A stretch of 55,648 nt of DNA from DASTPP01 sp035762175 (lineage in GTDB: Bacteria > Myxococcota_A > Polyangia > Polyangiales > Polyangiaceae). The first letter of the stretch is position 1; the number at the start of each line of letters is the position of its first letter. Location of the stretch: contig DASTPP010000312.1 of the NCBI GenBank assembly GCA_035762175.1, forward strand, positions 1 to 55,648, read 5' to 3'. Shown piece after piece: positions 1-6,804 of the stretch. A program made the translations under genes and the position numbers. The notes under the pieces were generated by a model that saw nothing but the letters and a program-made list of their open reading frames with translations, made no database searches and was not told the origin of the DNA.

Positions 1-101
1 GCTCTTAGAAAGCGCCCGGCGTTGGCCCCGAGCGCGCGCACGCGGGGGTCGCCCCGGGCGCCCGCCGTGCTACGCCATTCTTGATCTGACGGGGAGGCGC
101 C

Positions 102-1013
102 ATGCGCTTTGACGAGTCCGACCGAGTCGACGAATCGCAGATCGAAGACCGCCGCGGCGGCGGCTTCGGGCGCCTGGGCGCGGGGCTCGGGGGCCTCGGC
201 GTCGTCGGCGCCATCGCGCTCGTCGCCCTGCGGCTGCTCGCGGGCGACGGCGGCGGCGCCGCGAGCGAGCTGACGCGCGTGCTCGAGGGCACGCGAGGGC
301 TGCCCCGCCGCGGCCCCGCGCCGCCGGGCGGCCATTCGAGCGTCGGCGGCAGCTGCAAGGGCGTCACCTCGGCGAGCGACAACGCCAAGTTCGCCGCCTG
401 CGTCGAGACCAACGTCCAATCATTTTGGAAGCGCGAATTCGCCCACAGCGGCGAGCCCTACCGCCCCGCGACACTCGTGTTCTTCACCGACCAGACGTCG
501 AGCGGCTGCGGCGAGGCGAGCGCGGCGACCGGCCCCTTCTACTGCCCGGCCGACCAGAAGGTCTACCTCGATCTCGGCTTCTTCCGCGACCTGTCGGCGC
601 GCTTTCACGCCAAGGGCGGCGACTTCGCCGAGGCGTACGTCATCGCCCACGAGTACGGCCACCACATTCAGCACCTGCTCGGCATCGAGGCGAAGGTGCG
701 CAAGCTGCAACAGAAGCACCCCAAGTCGAAGAACCGGCTCTCGGTCAAGCTCGAGCTGCAGGCCGACTGCTTCGCCGGCGTCTGGGGCCACGCCGCCTAC
801 GAGAAGGGCAAGGTCGAGAAGGCCGAGATCGAGCAAGCGCTCGACGCCGCCGCCGCCGTCGGCGACGACCGCCTGCAGAAGCAGGCCTACGGCCGCGTCG
901 CCCCCGAGACCTTCACGCACGGCTCGTCGTCCGAGCGGCAGCGCTGGTTCAAGCTCGGCATGGCCGAGGGCGACCCCGCCGCCTGCGACACCTTCAAGAG
1001 CGAATCGAAGTAG
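102..1013 (+). CDS. ypfJ: YpfJ-type neutral zinc metallopeptidase
   Basis: A 303-residue protein of the putative neutral zinc metallopeptidase family (YpfJ / Zn_peptidase). A short acidic N-terminus is followed by one membrane segment at about residues 28-47 and then an extracytoplasmic catalytic domain. The zinc-binding motif HEYGHH lies at residues 183-188, and the downstream ELQAD at 218-222 supplies the probable third ligand, as usual in this family. Cysteines at about 84, 100, 136 and 148 could form disulfides outside the cytoplasm. The ATG is chosen because GGGGAGG sits six bases upstream. Substrate is unknown; family members are annotated by homology only. It appears to be a single-gene unit. 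Confidence 0.92.
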   Translation: MRFDESDRVDESQIEDRRGGGFGRLGAGLGGLGVVGAIALVALRLLAGDGGGAASELTRVLEGTRGLPRRGPAPPGGHSSVGGSCKGVTSASDNAKFAACVETNVQSFWKREFAHSGEPYRPATLVFFTDQTSSGCGEASAATGPFYCPADQKVYLDLGFFRDLSARFHAKGGDFAEAYVIAHEYGHHIQHLLGIEAKVRKLQQKHPKSKNRLSVKLELQADCFAGVWGHAAYEKGKVEKAEIEQALDAAAAVGDDRLQKQAYGRVAPETFTHGSSSERQRWFKLGMAEGDPAACDTFKSESK

Positions 1014-1068
1014 GCCGCGCAGAGCAGAACCGAAGGGCACGCGCCCGCCCGAAGGTATCGCCCCAGAC

Positions 1069-1115
1069 GATGTAAGCGGCCGTAAGGGCCGCCCGCCCCT
1101 CGCGCGGCGTACGCT
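1069..1115 (+). promoter_or_regulatory. Promoter with direct-repeat box (copy 1)
   Basis: GATGTAAG (1069-1076), three free bases, CCGTAAG (1080-1086), 23 bases, then TACGCT (1110-1115) as a probable -10. The same elements with identical spacing occur at 5192-5238 before the lipoprotein pair. The two GTAAG half-sites are 10 bp apart on the same face, as expected for an OmpR/PhoB-type winged helix binding direct repeats. Such a domain is encoded in between (3272-4738). The predicted start of transcription (about 1122) nearly coincides with the GTG start. Confidence 0.6.
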
Positions 1116-1120
1116 TCGTC

Positions 1121-3148
1121 GTGAGTGCCATGGTCGAGCGAGAAGCGGTCGGGGGCGATGACGGCGTTGGGCTGCGGGGGCGAGACGTTGCGCCCGCCAG
1201 GGGCGCCGGGCCGGCGTCGGGGGCGGGCACCGAGCGGACGGCCAGCGAGAGCGGGCGGATGGCCGGCGAGGGAGCGCAGGCAGACGGCGAGGGCGCGCAG
1301 GCGGCCAGCGAGAGCGGGCGGGTGGCCAGCGAGAGCGGGCGGACGGTCAGCGAGAGTGGGCCGCCGAGCGCCGAGCGGGCGCCTGGCGCCGCCGACCGGG
1401 CCTTGCTCTGGGCGACCGCGCTCGTGCCCGCTCTTCTGGTCTGGCCCGAGGCGGGCACGAGCTTCGGGGCCCACGCGGCGTTGAAGTTCGCCGCGCTCGC
1501 GCCGCTGGCCGCGTGCTGGGCCTGGTCGGCGCGCCACGAGACCCGCCGCCGCGGGGCCGAGTCGGCGCTCGCGGCCGCCCTGCTGGCCGCAGGCGCGAGC
1601 GCCCTTGTGACGCGGCAGCCGCTCGCGGGCGCCGCCCCCTTGCTGGTGCGCGCGGCCTGCCTCTGGCTCGTCGCGCGGGGCGTGCGTTCGCGCTTCGGCG
1701 GGCGCCCCGACGAGGTCGAACGCGCCATCGCGTTCGGCGCGCTCGCGGTGGCGTCCGTCACGCTCGGCGAGATGCTCGGGCTCGATCTGCCCTGGGCGGC
1801 GACGCAGCGCCCGCAGGGCACGCTCGCGAACCGAAACTACGTCGCGGGCTTCCTCGCCATCGGGCTGCCGGCCTGCGCCTCCGTGGCGCTCCGGGCGCCG
1901 GCGCTGGGGCTCGCCGCGGCGGGCCTCTCGGCCACGGTGGCCGTGGCGACGCGCTGCCGCAGCGGCTACCTCGCCCTGCTGACCGCCCTGGCGCTCACGC
2001 TCGCCCTGGCCGCGCTGCGCGCCCGGCGCGAGGGCGCGTCCGGCCTCGCCCGCGCGCTCGCCGGGCGGCCCGAGGCCCGACGGCGCCTCTCGGCGCTGGC
2101 GGGCGCGCTGGCGCTCGGCGCCGCGTTGGGGGCGCTCGCGCCCTGGCCCGGCGTACGCTTCAACCAGTCGGCGGCGCAGGCGGCAGGGCGACTCTTCGAG
2201 CACGATCGGGGGTCGGGGCGCGCCCGCCTCGACCAGCACCTCGTGGGGCTCGAAGCGCTGCGGGAGGCGCCCTCGCGCTGGCTGCTCGGCGCGGGGCCGG
2301 GCACCTGGGAAGACGCCGCGTCCCGGCACGCGCACGCGACCCCCGGGCGGCATGTGCCGATGACGCTGGGGCCCAACAGCCCGAACTCGGACGCCTTGCG
2401 CGTGCTCGTCGAGCAGGGCCTCGTCGGCCTCGCCTGCCTCGCGGCCGCCTTCGCCCTGACGCTGCGCGCGGCGGCCTCGCGGGCGCTCGGTCGCGGGCCG
2501 TTCGCGCCCGCCATCGCGGTGGCCGCGGGCCTCGTCGCCGCCCTGGTGCACGGCCTCTTCGACGCCCCGCTCTTCCGGGCCGAGTGCGTGGCCTTGCTCG
2601 GCCTGCTCGTCGGCGCCGCGCCCGGCGGCGACACCGAAGGGGCGCCCGCCCGAAGGCCTCTCGCGAGGCTCGACCCGGCGTCGGGCGCCGCCCCGCTCGC
2701 GAGATTCGCCCCGGCGTCGGCGGCCACCTCGCTCGCGAGATTCGCACCGACTCTGGTCGCCGCCCCGCTCGCGGCGCTCGCCTTCTGCCGCGCGGCCTCG
2801 TTCGCCGTAGCAGGCTCGGGGCCGGCGTCGGGCGGCCCCCGGGAGCAGCGCCAGGAGCTCGCCGCGAAGCTCGCCCCGCGTGCCGAGATCTTCGAGCAGC
2901 TCGCGCTCGCGCGGGCCCGCGGCGGGCGCTGCGACGAGGCCGAAGCCGCCCTCGCGCGCCTGAACGAGCTGCGTCCGCACCACTGGGGCGCCCGCGTCGA
3001 GGTCTCGTCGTGCTTCACCAAGGCGGGCCGCCGGCACGACGCGCGGCGCGTCTGGGGCGAGGCCCAGCGCGTCGAGGCGCACCTCGAAGAGGTGGTCGGC
3101 GCGCTCAAGACGGCGAGGCTCGCGCGCAGTCATACCAGCCCTCCGTGA
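1121..3148 (+). CDS. O-antigen ligase-like (Wzy_C) polytopic membrane protein
   Basis: A 675-residue membrane protein. Residues about 30-80 are an imperfect Ser/Glu/Gly-rich repeat (ASESGR-type units), probably cytoplasmic and disordered. About ten hydrophobic segments follow. The central part contains the O-antigen ligase/Wzy_C signature region: a long loop with GAGPGTWEDA, HVPMTLGPNSPNSD and VEQGLVGL. The C-terminal 100 residues look like a TPR-type helical tail (DEAEAALARLNELRP). The family joins lipid-linked glycans to lipid A core, proteins or polymers, but the acceptor cannot be told here and no glycosyltransferases are adjacent. The start is GTG at 1121; ATG at 1130 is the alternative. 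A promoter box shared with the lipoprotein gene at 5292 lies just upstream. Confidence 0.75.
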   Translation: MSAMVEREAVGGDDGVGLRGRDVAPARGAGPASGAGTERTASESGRMAGEGAQADGEGAQAASESGRVASESGRTVSESGPPSAERAPGAADRALLWATALVPALLVWPEAGTSFGAHAALKFAALAPLAACWAWSARHETRRRGAESALAAALLAAGASALVTRQPLAGAAPLLVRAACLWLVARGVRSRFGGRPDEVERAIAFGALAVASVTLGEMLGLDLPWAATQRPQGTLANRNYVAGFLAIGLPACASVALRAPALGLAAAGLSATVAVATRCRSGYLALLTALALTLALAALRARREGASGLARALAGRPEARRRLSALAGALALGAALGALAPWPGVRFNQSAAQAAGRLFEHDRGSGRARLDQHLVGLEALREAPSRWLLGAGPGTWEDAASRHAHATPGRHVPMTLGPNSPNSDALRVLVEQGLVGLACLAAAFALTLRAAASRALGRGPFAPAIAVAAGLVAALVHGLFDAPLFRAECVALLGLLVGAAPGGDTEGAPARRPLARLDPASGAAPLARFAPASAATSLARFAPTLVAAPLAALAFCRAASFAVAGSGPASGGPREQRQELAAKLAPRAEIFEQLALARARGGRCDEAEAALARLNELRPHHWGARVEVSSCFTKAGRRHDARRVWGEAQRVEAHLEEVVGALKTARLARSHTSPP

Positions 3149-3167
3149 TGCGGCCAGGACGGGGCCC

Positions 3168-3240
3168 GGCCGGCTACAGGCGAGCGCCACCCGGCTACAG
3201 GCGAGCGCCACCCGGCTACAGGCGAACGCCGTCCGGCTTC
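3168..3240. repeat. 21-bp tandem repeat, about 3.5 copies
   Basis: Units start at 3168, 3189, 3210 and 3231 (partial) with the pattern CCGGCTACAGGCGAGCGCCA plus one base. The array fills the gap between the convergent O-antigen-ligase-like gene and the regulator gene. No spacers are present and no coding role is seen. Confidence 0.85.
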
Positions 3241-3271
3241 AACGTGCCTTCGTCGCCGCGGCGGGCGAGGC

Positions 3272-4738
3272 TCAGCGCGACGGGGCGAGGTGGACGAAGC
3301 GAGCGGGCACCGAGAGGGCGTACCCCCCGTCGCGGTTGTGCACGGCGAGCCCGGTGCCCGAGAGCGCCTCGCGCAGGCGGCGGATGTTGACGAAGAGCGC
3401 GTTGTCGTGGCGAAGCGGGTGATACCGGACGGACCACACGGCGCCGACGAGCGCCTCCTTCGAGACGACCGCGTTCGGGCTCGACGCGAGCGCGTAGAGC
3501 AACCCCCGCAGGACCGGCCGCTCGGCCAGGCGCAGCGTGCGTCCGCCGGCCCGCAGCTCGTGGCGGCACGCGTCGAGCACGGCCGCGTCGCCGGCCGGCG
3601 CGTCGGGCGACGCGGCGGGCGCGTCGGGCATGTCGGGTAGCGTCGGCGGGGCGAGCGCGGACGAGAGCGCCGAGGTGACGGCCCGGCGCCCCCTCGGGGC
3701 GGGCGCGTCGGGCGCGGCGAGCGCGGCGGCCAGCGCGAGACGCACCTCGTCGAGCGAAAGGCCGCAGCGGCCCAGCCCGGCGAAGATGGCGTCGCGGGCG
3801 GGCTCGTGGAGCGCGCACGCGCCGGTGCCGTCGACCTCGACCAGGAGATGCTCGGCGAGCTCTCGGCGGGCCTGGTCGGCGCGATCGCCCGGCAAGAGGC
3901 GGCGCAGGGTGGCGGCCCCGAGCGGCTTTCCGGCGAGGGCGAGCGCCGCGGCGATGAAGCGGGCGTCGGGCTCGAGGGCGCCGACGGCCGGCGCGTACGG
4001 ATCGACGTCGAGCGGGTCGCCGGCGTGCGCCCGGCGCAACGCCGCGGGGCACCCCTTGGCCAGGCGGTAGGCCGTCTCGAAGCCGGCCCTGGGCCCGCGC
4101 AACCGGTCGAGCCCTTGCCAGAGCCGCCGCGCCGACGCCTCGTCGAGCCCGCGCACGACGAGCTCGAAGCGGTCGTAGTGCCCCTCCGCGTGGAGGCGGA
4201 CGCGCGAGCTTACGACGACCCGCCCGTGCCGCAGCCGCTCGCCGAGCGCGCGCAGCAGCGCGCCCCGCGCCGGAGGGGTGAGCCTGTCGGCGTCGTCGAG
4301 CAGGAGCAAGGCGCCGCGCTCGTCGAGGGCCGAGGCGAGCTCGGCGCCGAGCGACTCGTCGTCGAGCTCGCGGCGGGGGCGTGGCGCGCAGAGCGCGTCG
4401 CAGAGCTCGTCGACGAGCGAAGCGAGCGGACGGTCGTCGGCGGCCCGGGCGTACAAGACCGGCCCCGGCCAGGCGGCGCCGCAGGCGTAGGCGAGGGCCG
4501 ACTTGCCCGCGCCCGCGACGCCGTAGAGCACGGCCATGGGCAAGCGGCGCAGCGCGCGGAGCGTGCGAGAGATCTCGCGATCGCGTCCGACGAAAAGGGC
4601 CGGCGGGGCGGGCACGAAGGGGCGCAGGGGCGCGGGGGGCCCGCTCGGCGGCGGGGGCGCGGGCCGAGCGGGGGCGGAGGGGCGCCGGGGCGCGGGCGGC
4701 GAATCGGGGGCGGTCGGGAGGAGAAAAGGCACGGCCAT
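3272..4738 (-). CDS. P-loop ATPase with C-terminal OmpR-type winged helix (regulator)
   Basis: A 488-residue predicted transcription regulator. Residues 1-45 are Pro/Ala-rich. The P-loop GVAGAGKS is at 73-80, with LFVGRD just before it as in STAND/AAA signalling ATPases, and a Walker B-like LLLLDDADRL lies near 150. The last ~100 residues form a winged-helix Trans_reg_C domain (ACRHELRAGGRTLRLAERP, then VSKEALVGAVW and NIRRLREAL). In SARP/STAND regulators this domain is usually N-terminal, so the C-terminal placement is unusual. The ATG at 4738 is preceded by CAGGA at suitable spacing; the frame stays open upstream but the composition there is not convincing. Direct repeats before both flanking target genes make it the natural candidate regulator of its neighbours (inference). 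Confidence 0.75.
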   Translation of the reverse strand: MAVPFLLPTAPDSPPAPRRPSAPARPAPPPPSGPPAPLRPFVPAPPALFVGRDREISRTLRALRRLPMAVLYGVAGAGKSALAYACGAAWPGPVLYARAADDRPLASLVDELCDALCAPRPRRELDDESLGAELASALDERGALLLLDDADRLTPPARGALLRALGERLRHGRVVVSSRVRLHAEGHYDRFELVVRGLDEASARRLWQGLDRLRGPRAGFETAYRLAKGCPAALRRAHAGDPLDVDPYAPAVGALEPDARFIAAALALAGKPLGAATLRRLLPGDRADQARRELAEHLLVEVDGTGACALHEPARDAIFAGLGRCGLSLDEVRLALAAALAAPDAPAPRGRRAVTSALSSALAPPTLPDMPDAPAASPDAPAGDAAVLDACRHELRAGGRTLRLAERPVLRGLLYALASSPNAVVSKEALVGAVWSVRYHPLRHDNALFVNIRRLREALSGTGLAVHNRDGGYALSVPARFVHLAPSR

Positions 4739-4742
4739 CGAG

Positions 4743-4826
4743 AAGTCCTGGGCGTCGGAAGCGCCGCGGGGCGCGACGAGAGGCCAAGTCCTGGGCGTCG
4801 GAAGCGCCGCGGAGCGCGACGAGAGG
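4743..4826. repeat. 43-bp tandem duplication over a translation start region
   Basis: Two 41-base copies (4743-4783 and 4786-4826) differ at a single base and are separated by two bases. The copy nearer the gene carries the AGGA ribosome-binding site of the regulator gene that starts at 4738; the other copy carries the same AGGA without an ATG. Confidence 0.9.
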
Positions 4827-4970
4827 CGCTTTCGGCAAGGGGCGGGCTCGGCCGTGCCTGCTCGAAGCACGGCGCGCTCGCGGGCGGGCACGCGTCTGGT
4901 GCCAGGGTGTACGGGGGGCGCGCGCGGAGCCTCCCCGTTGTTTGGTATGAATCGCGCGACTGTACGGAAT

Positions 4971-5018
4971 GAGACATCGCGTCTCATCGCGCGAGAAACG
5001 CCGTCTCGTCGCGCGAGA
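4971..5018. promoter_or_regulatory. Paired palindromic operator-like sites
   Basis: Two nearly identical 15-bp dyads of the form TCTCR-TCGCG-CGAGA lie at 4982-4996 and 5004-5018, 22 bp (two helical turns) apart. A GAGAC at 4971-4975 adds an inverted partner to the first GTCTC. They sit in the 553-bp gap between the divergent regulator and lipoprotein genes, about 245 bp upstream of the regulator start. The protein that binds them is unknown. Confidence 0.5.
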
Positions 5019-5171
5019 CGCCGGCCGGAGGCGCCCGATCGGATCGGGCGAGGCTTTGCGCCCGTTCGGTGCGGCCCGCGCGCCCGCCGCCCCCGACGCG
5101 CGGCCCGAACGCGGGCGAGCCGCCCCGGCGCCCGCGCGCCGGCCGGTGAATTGAAGCGACGGGCGGCGGGC

Positions 5172-5238
5172 TGTAAGGCGAGCGGCCTTTCGATGTAAGG
5201 CGCCGTAAGCGGCGGAGCGGCGCCGCGCCCCCTACGCT
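5172..5238 (+). promoter_or_regulatory. Promoter with direct-repeat box (copy 2)
   Basis: GATGTAAG (5192-5199), three bases, CCGTAAG (5203-5209), 23 bases, TACGCT (5233-5238). The arrangement is identical to that before the gene at 1121. An extra TGTAAGGCG copy at 5172-5180 lies exactly 22 bp upstream of the matching part of the box. It drives the lipoprotein pair starting at 5292. Confidence 0.6.
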
Positions 5239-5291
5239 GTTCCTTGTCGACGCCCCGGCCGGCCCGGGGTCGCGACGAGGAGGAGCGGACG

Positions 5292-6020
5292 ATGGTCGAG
5301 TCGATGCCCCGCGCGGGCACCCGTGTGTTCTTGGCGGCGCTGGCCGCCGCTGCGATCGCGTCCGGCTGTGCCGCGGGCGAGGGCCCGGCCGGGGCGGCCG
5401 CGTTCGGCGGGGCGGTCGAGAACGCTCAAGCCGCGGTGCCGCCGCCCGACCCCCTACCCTTTCAATGCGCCGGCTTTACCAGCGCCGCCTGCCCCGGCGG
5501 CAAGGGCGACGAGCCGACCTACCTCTGCGCCGACGACTGGCGCGACGACTGCGACCCGCAGGGCGGCGGCGCCGACTGCCCCGGCCTTTGCGTCGGCGAG
5601 GCGGTCCAGCACTGCGGCGGCCCCGCGGACCCGCCCTGCGGCGCCGGCGAGGTGTGCGTCGCCGACCCGAGCCTGCCCTGCGCGCCGCCGTCCGACGCCG
5701 AGCCCGCCTGCAGCCTCGGCGTCTGCGTGCGGGCCGCCTGCGACCCCGACCAGCCCTGCGGCGATGCGGACACCTGCGTCGGCGGGCTGCTCTACCCGAC
5801 GACCTGCGGGCCGAACAACTGCGACGCGCCCATCGGGCCCTGCGGCCCCTGGGACGAGTGCGGCCCGCCCCCGCCCTGCCCGGCGCCGCCGCTCGAATGC
5901 CACTACGAGGGCGGCGGGTGCGCCGGCGGCCAGTGGTCGTGCGGCGAGCTCGTCTGCGACGAGCTGCCACCCTCGCCGGACTCTGCATCAACCCCCTTAT
6001 CGAGAAAGGACCGCCGATGA
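5292..6020 (+). CDS. Cys-rich secreted lipoprotein
   Basis: A 242-residue lipoprotein. The signal peptide ends in the lipobox IASGC (Cys about residue 25). The mature part is very Cys-rich and has a repeated knot-like pattern. One segment, DCDPQGGGADCPGLCV, is of a kind I recall from secreted proteins of myxobacteria and fungi. There are no recognisable catalytic residues, so a structural, adhesive or inhibitor role is possible but not shown. The ATG at 5292 is preceded by GAGGAGGAGCGG. The TGA stop overlaps the next ATG (ATGA), so the two lipoproteins are probably translated together. It is preceded by the direct-repeat promoter shared with the gene at 1121. Confidence 0.75.
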   Translation: MVESMPRAGTRVFLAALAAAAIASGCAAGEGPAGAAAFGGAVENAQAAVPPPDPLPFQCAGFTSAACPGGKGDEPTYLCADDWRDDCDPQGGGADCPGLCVGEAVQHCGGPADPPCGAGEVCVADPSLPCAPPSDAEPACSLGVCVRAACDPDQPCGDADTCVGGLLYPTTCGPNNCDAPIGPCGPWDECGPPPPCPAPPLECHYEGGGCAGGQWSCGELVCDELPPSPDSASTPLSRKDRR

Positions 6021-6652
6021 AACCCTACCAGATTTTCGTTGCCTCGACGGGCCCCCTCCTGGGTTCGGCCCTCGCACTCGCCGCGTGCGCCGGGGCCGAG
6101 GCCGGGCGCGAGGCCGGCCGAGCGGTCGAGCTGCCGGGAGCCGACCTCGCGCCGGTCGACTGCAACGGCTCGAACCAGGAGTACATGGACGCGTCCGGCA
6201 ACTACATCGTCTGCGTCTACCCCGAACCGCCGATTTGTGAGCAGCTGCCGGGCGGGTGCAACCCCGACCCCGAGCCGACCGACCCGCCCGAGCCCCCCCC
6301 GCCGGACCCGGGCGGCGGCGGCGACCCCCCGCCCCCCGAGCCCACGCCGGCGGGCGACGGGCTCGACTGCAGCAGCGGGTCTGTCAACTGCCGGAAGATC
6401 GCCAAGATCGACTGTAGCGGCGAGACGCCCACCACCCAGCGGGGGTGCTCGAACAGCGAGATCAGCGATCTGCAGGCGGCCTGCCGGTCGCTTTGCAACT
6501 ACCACGGCTCGGGGAGCGACGGCGTGCATTACTGCTACGCCGACTCGTCGCAGAGCGGCACTGGGTTGAACCCGCACGTTTACGTCCACGGCGACTGCGA
6601 TTGCTCCGACGGCTCGTCGCGGTCGCAGGGCGTGTTCCGTTACTGCCAGTAG
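6017..6652 (+). CDS. Cys-rich lipoprotein with Pro/Gly linker
   Basis: A 211-residue lipoprotein with signal peptide and lipobox LAAC near residue 24. A first small domain ends at about residue 80 (PICEQLPGGCNP). A Pro/Glu/Asp/Gly-rich linker follows, and then a C-terminal domain of about 100 residues with twelve or so cysteines (NCRKIAKIDC, CRSLCNYHG, GDCDCSDGSS). The start overlaps the stop of the upstream lipoprotein by four bases and has AAGGA ahead of it, giving a two-gene operon. No known domain is recognised. The two Cys-rich proteins probably act together on the cell surface (inference from coupling only). Confidence 0.72.
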   Translation: MKPYQIFVASTGPLLGSALALAACAGAEAGREAGRAVELPGADLAPVDCNGSNQEYMDASGNYIVCVYPEPPICEQLPGGCNPDPEPTDPPEPPPPDPGGGGDPPPPEPTPAGDGLDCSSGSVNCRKIAKIDCSGETPTTQRGCSNSEISDLQAACRSLCNYHGSGSDGVHYCYADSSQSGTGLNPHVYVHGDCDCSDGSSRSQGVFRYCQ

Positions 6653-6804
6653 CGAGCCGGCGCGGCCGGGCCGCGCCTCGTCCGGCCGCGCGCCGCCGGG
6701 TCGCGCTCCACCCGGCCGCGCGCCACCGGGCCGCGCCCCGGCTCCGCCTTGCCCGGCGGCGCGGGCGGGGGCGCCGGGCCCGGGGCGCGGCGGGGCGCCT
6801 CGCC

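Noticed and set aside
1..412. Minus-strand frame at the window start
   Set aside because: It lies antisense to the zinc peptidase gene and is Pro/Ser/Arg-rich without a start signal.
3216..4838. 540-codon Arg-rich frame overlapping the winged-helix regulator
   Set aside because: It has no domain and is out of frame with the P-loop and winged-helix sequence.
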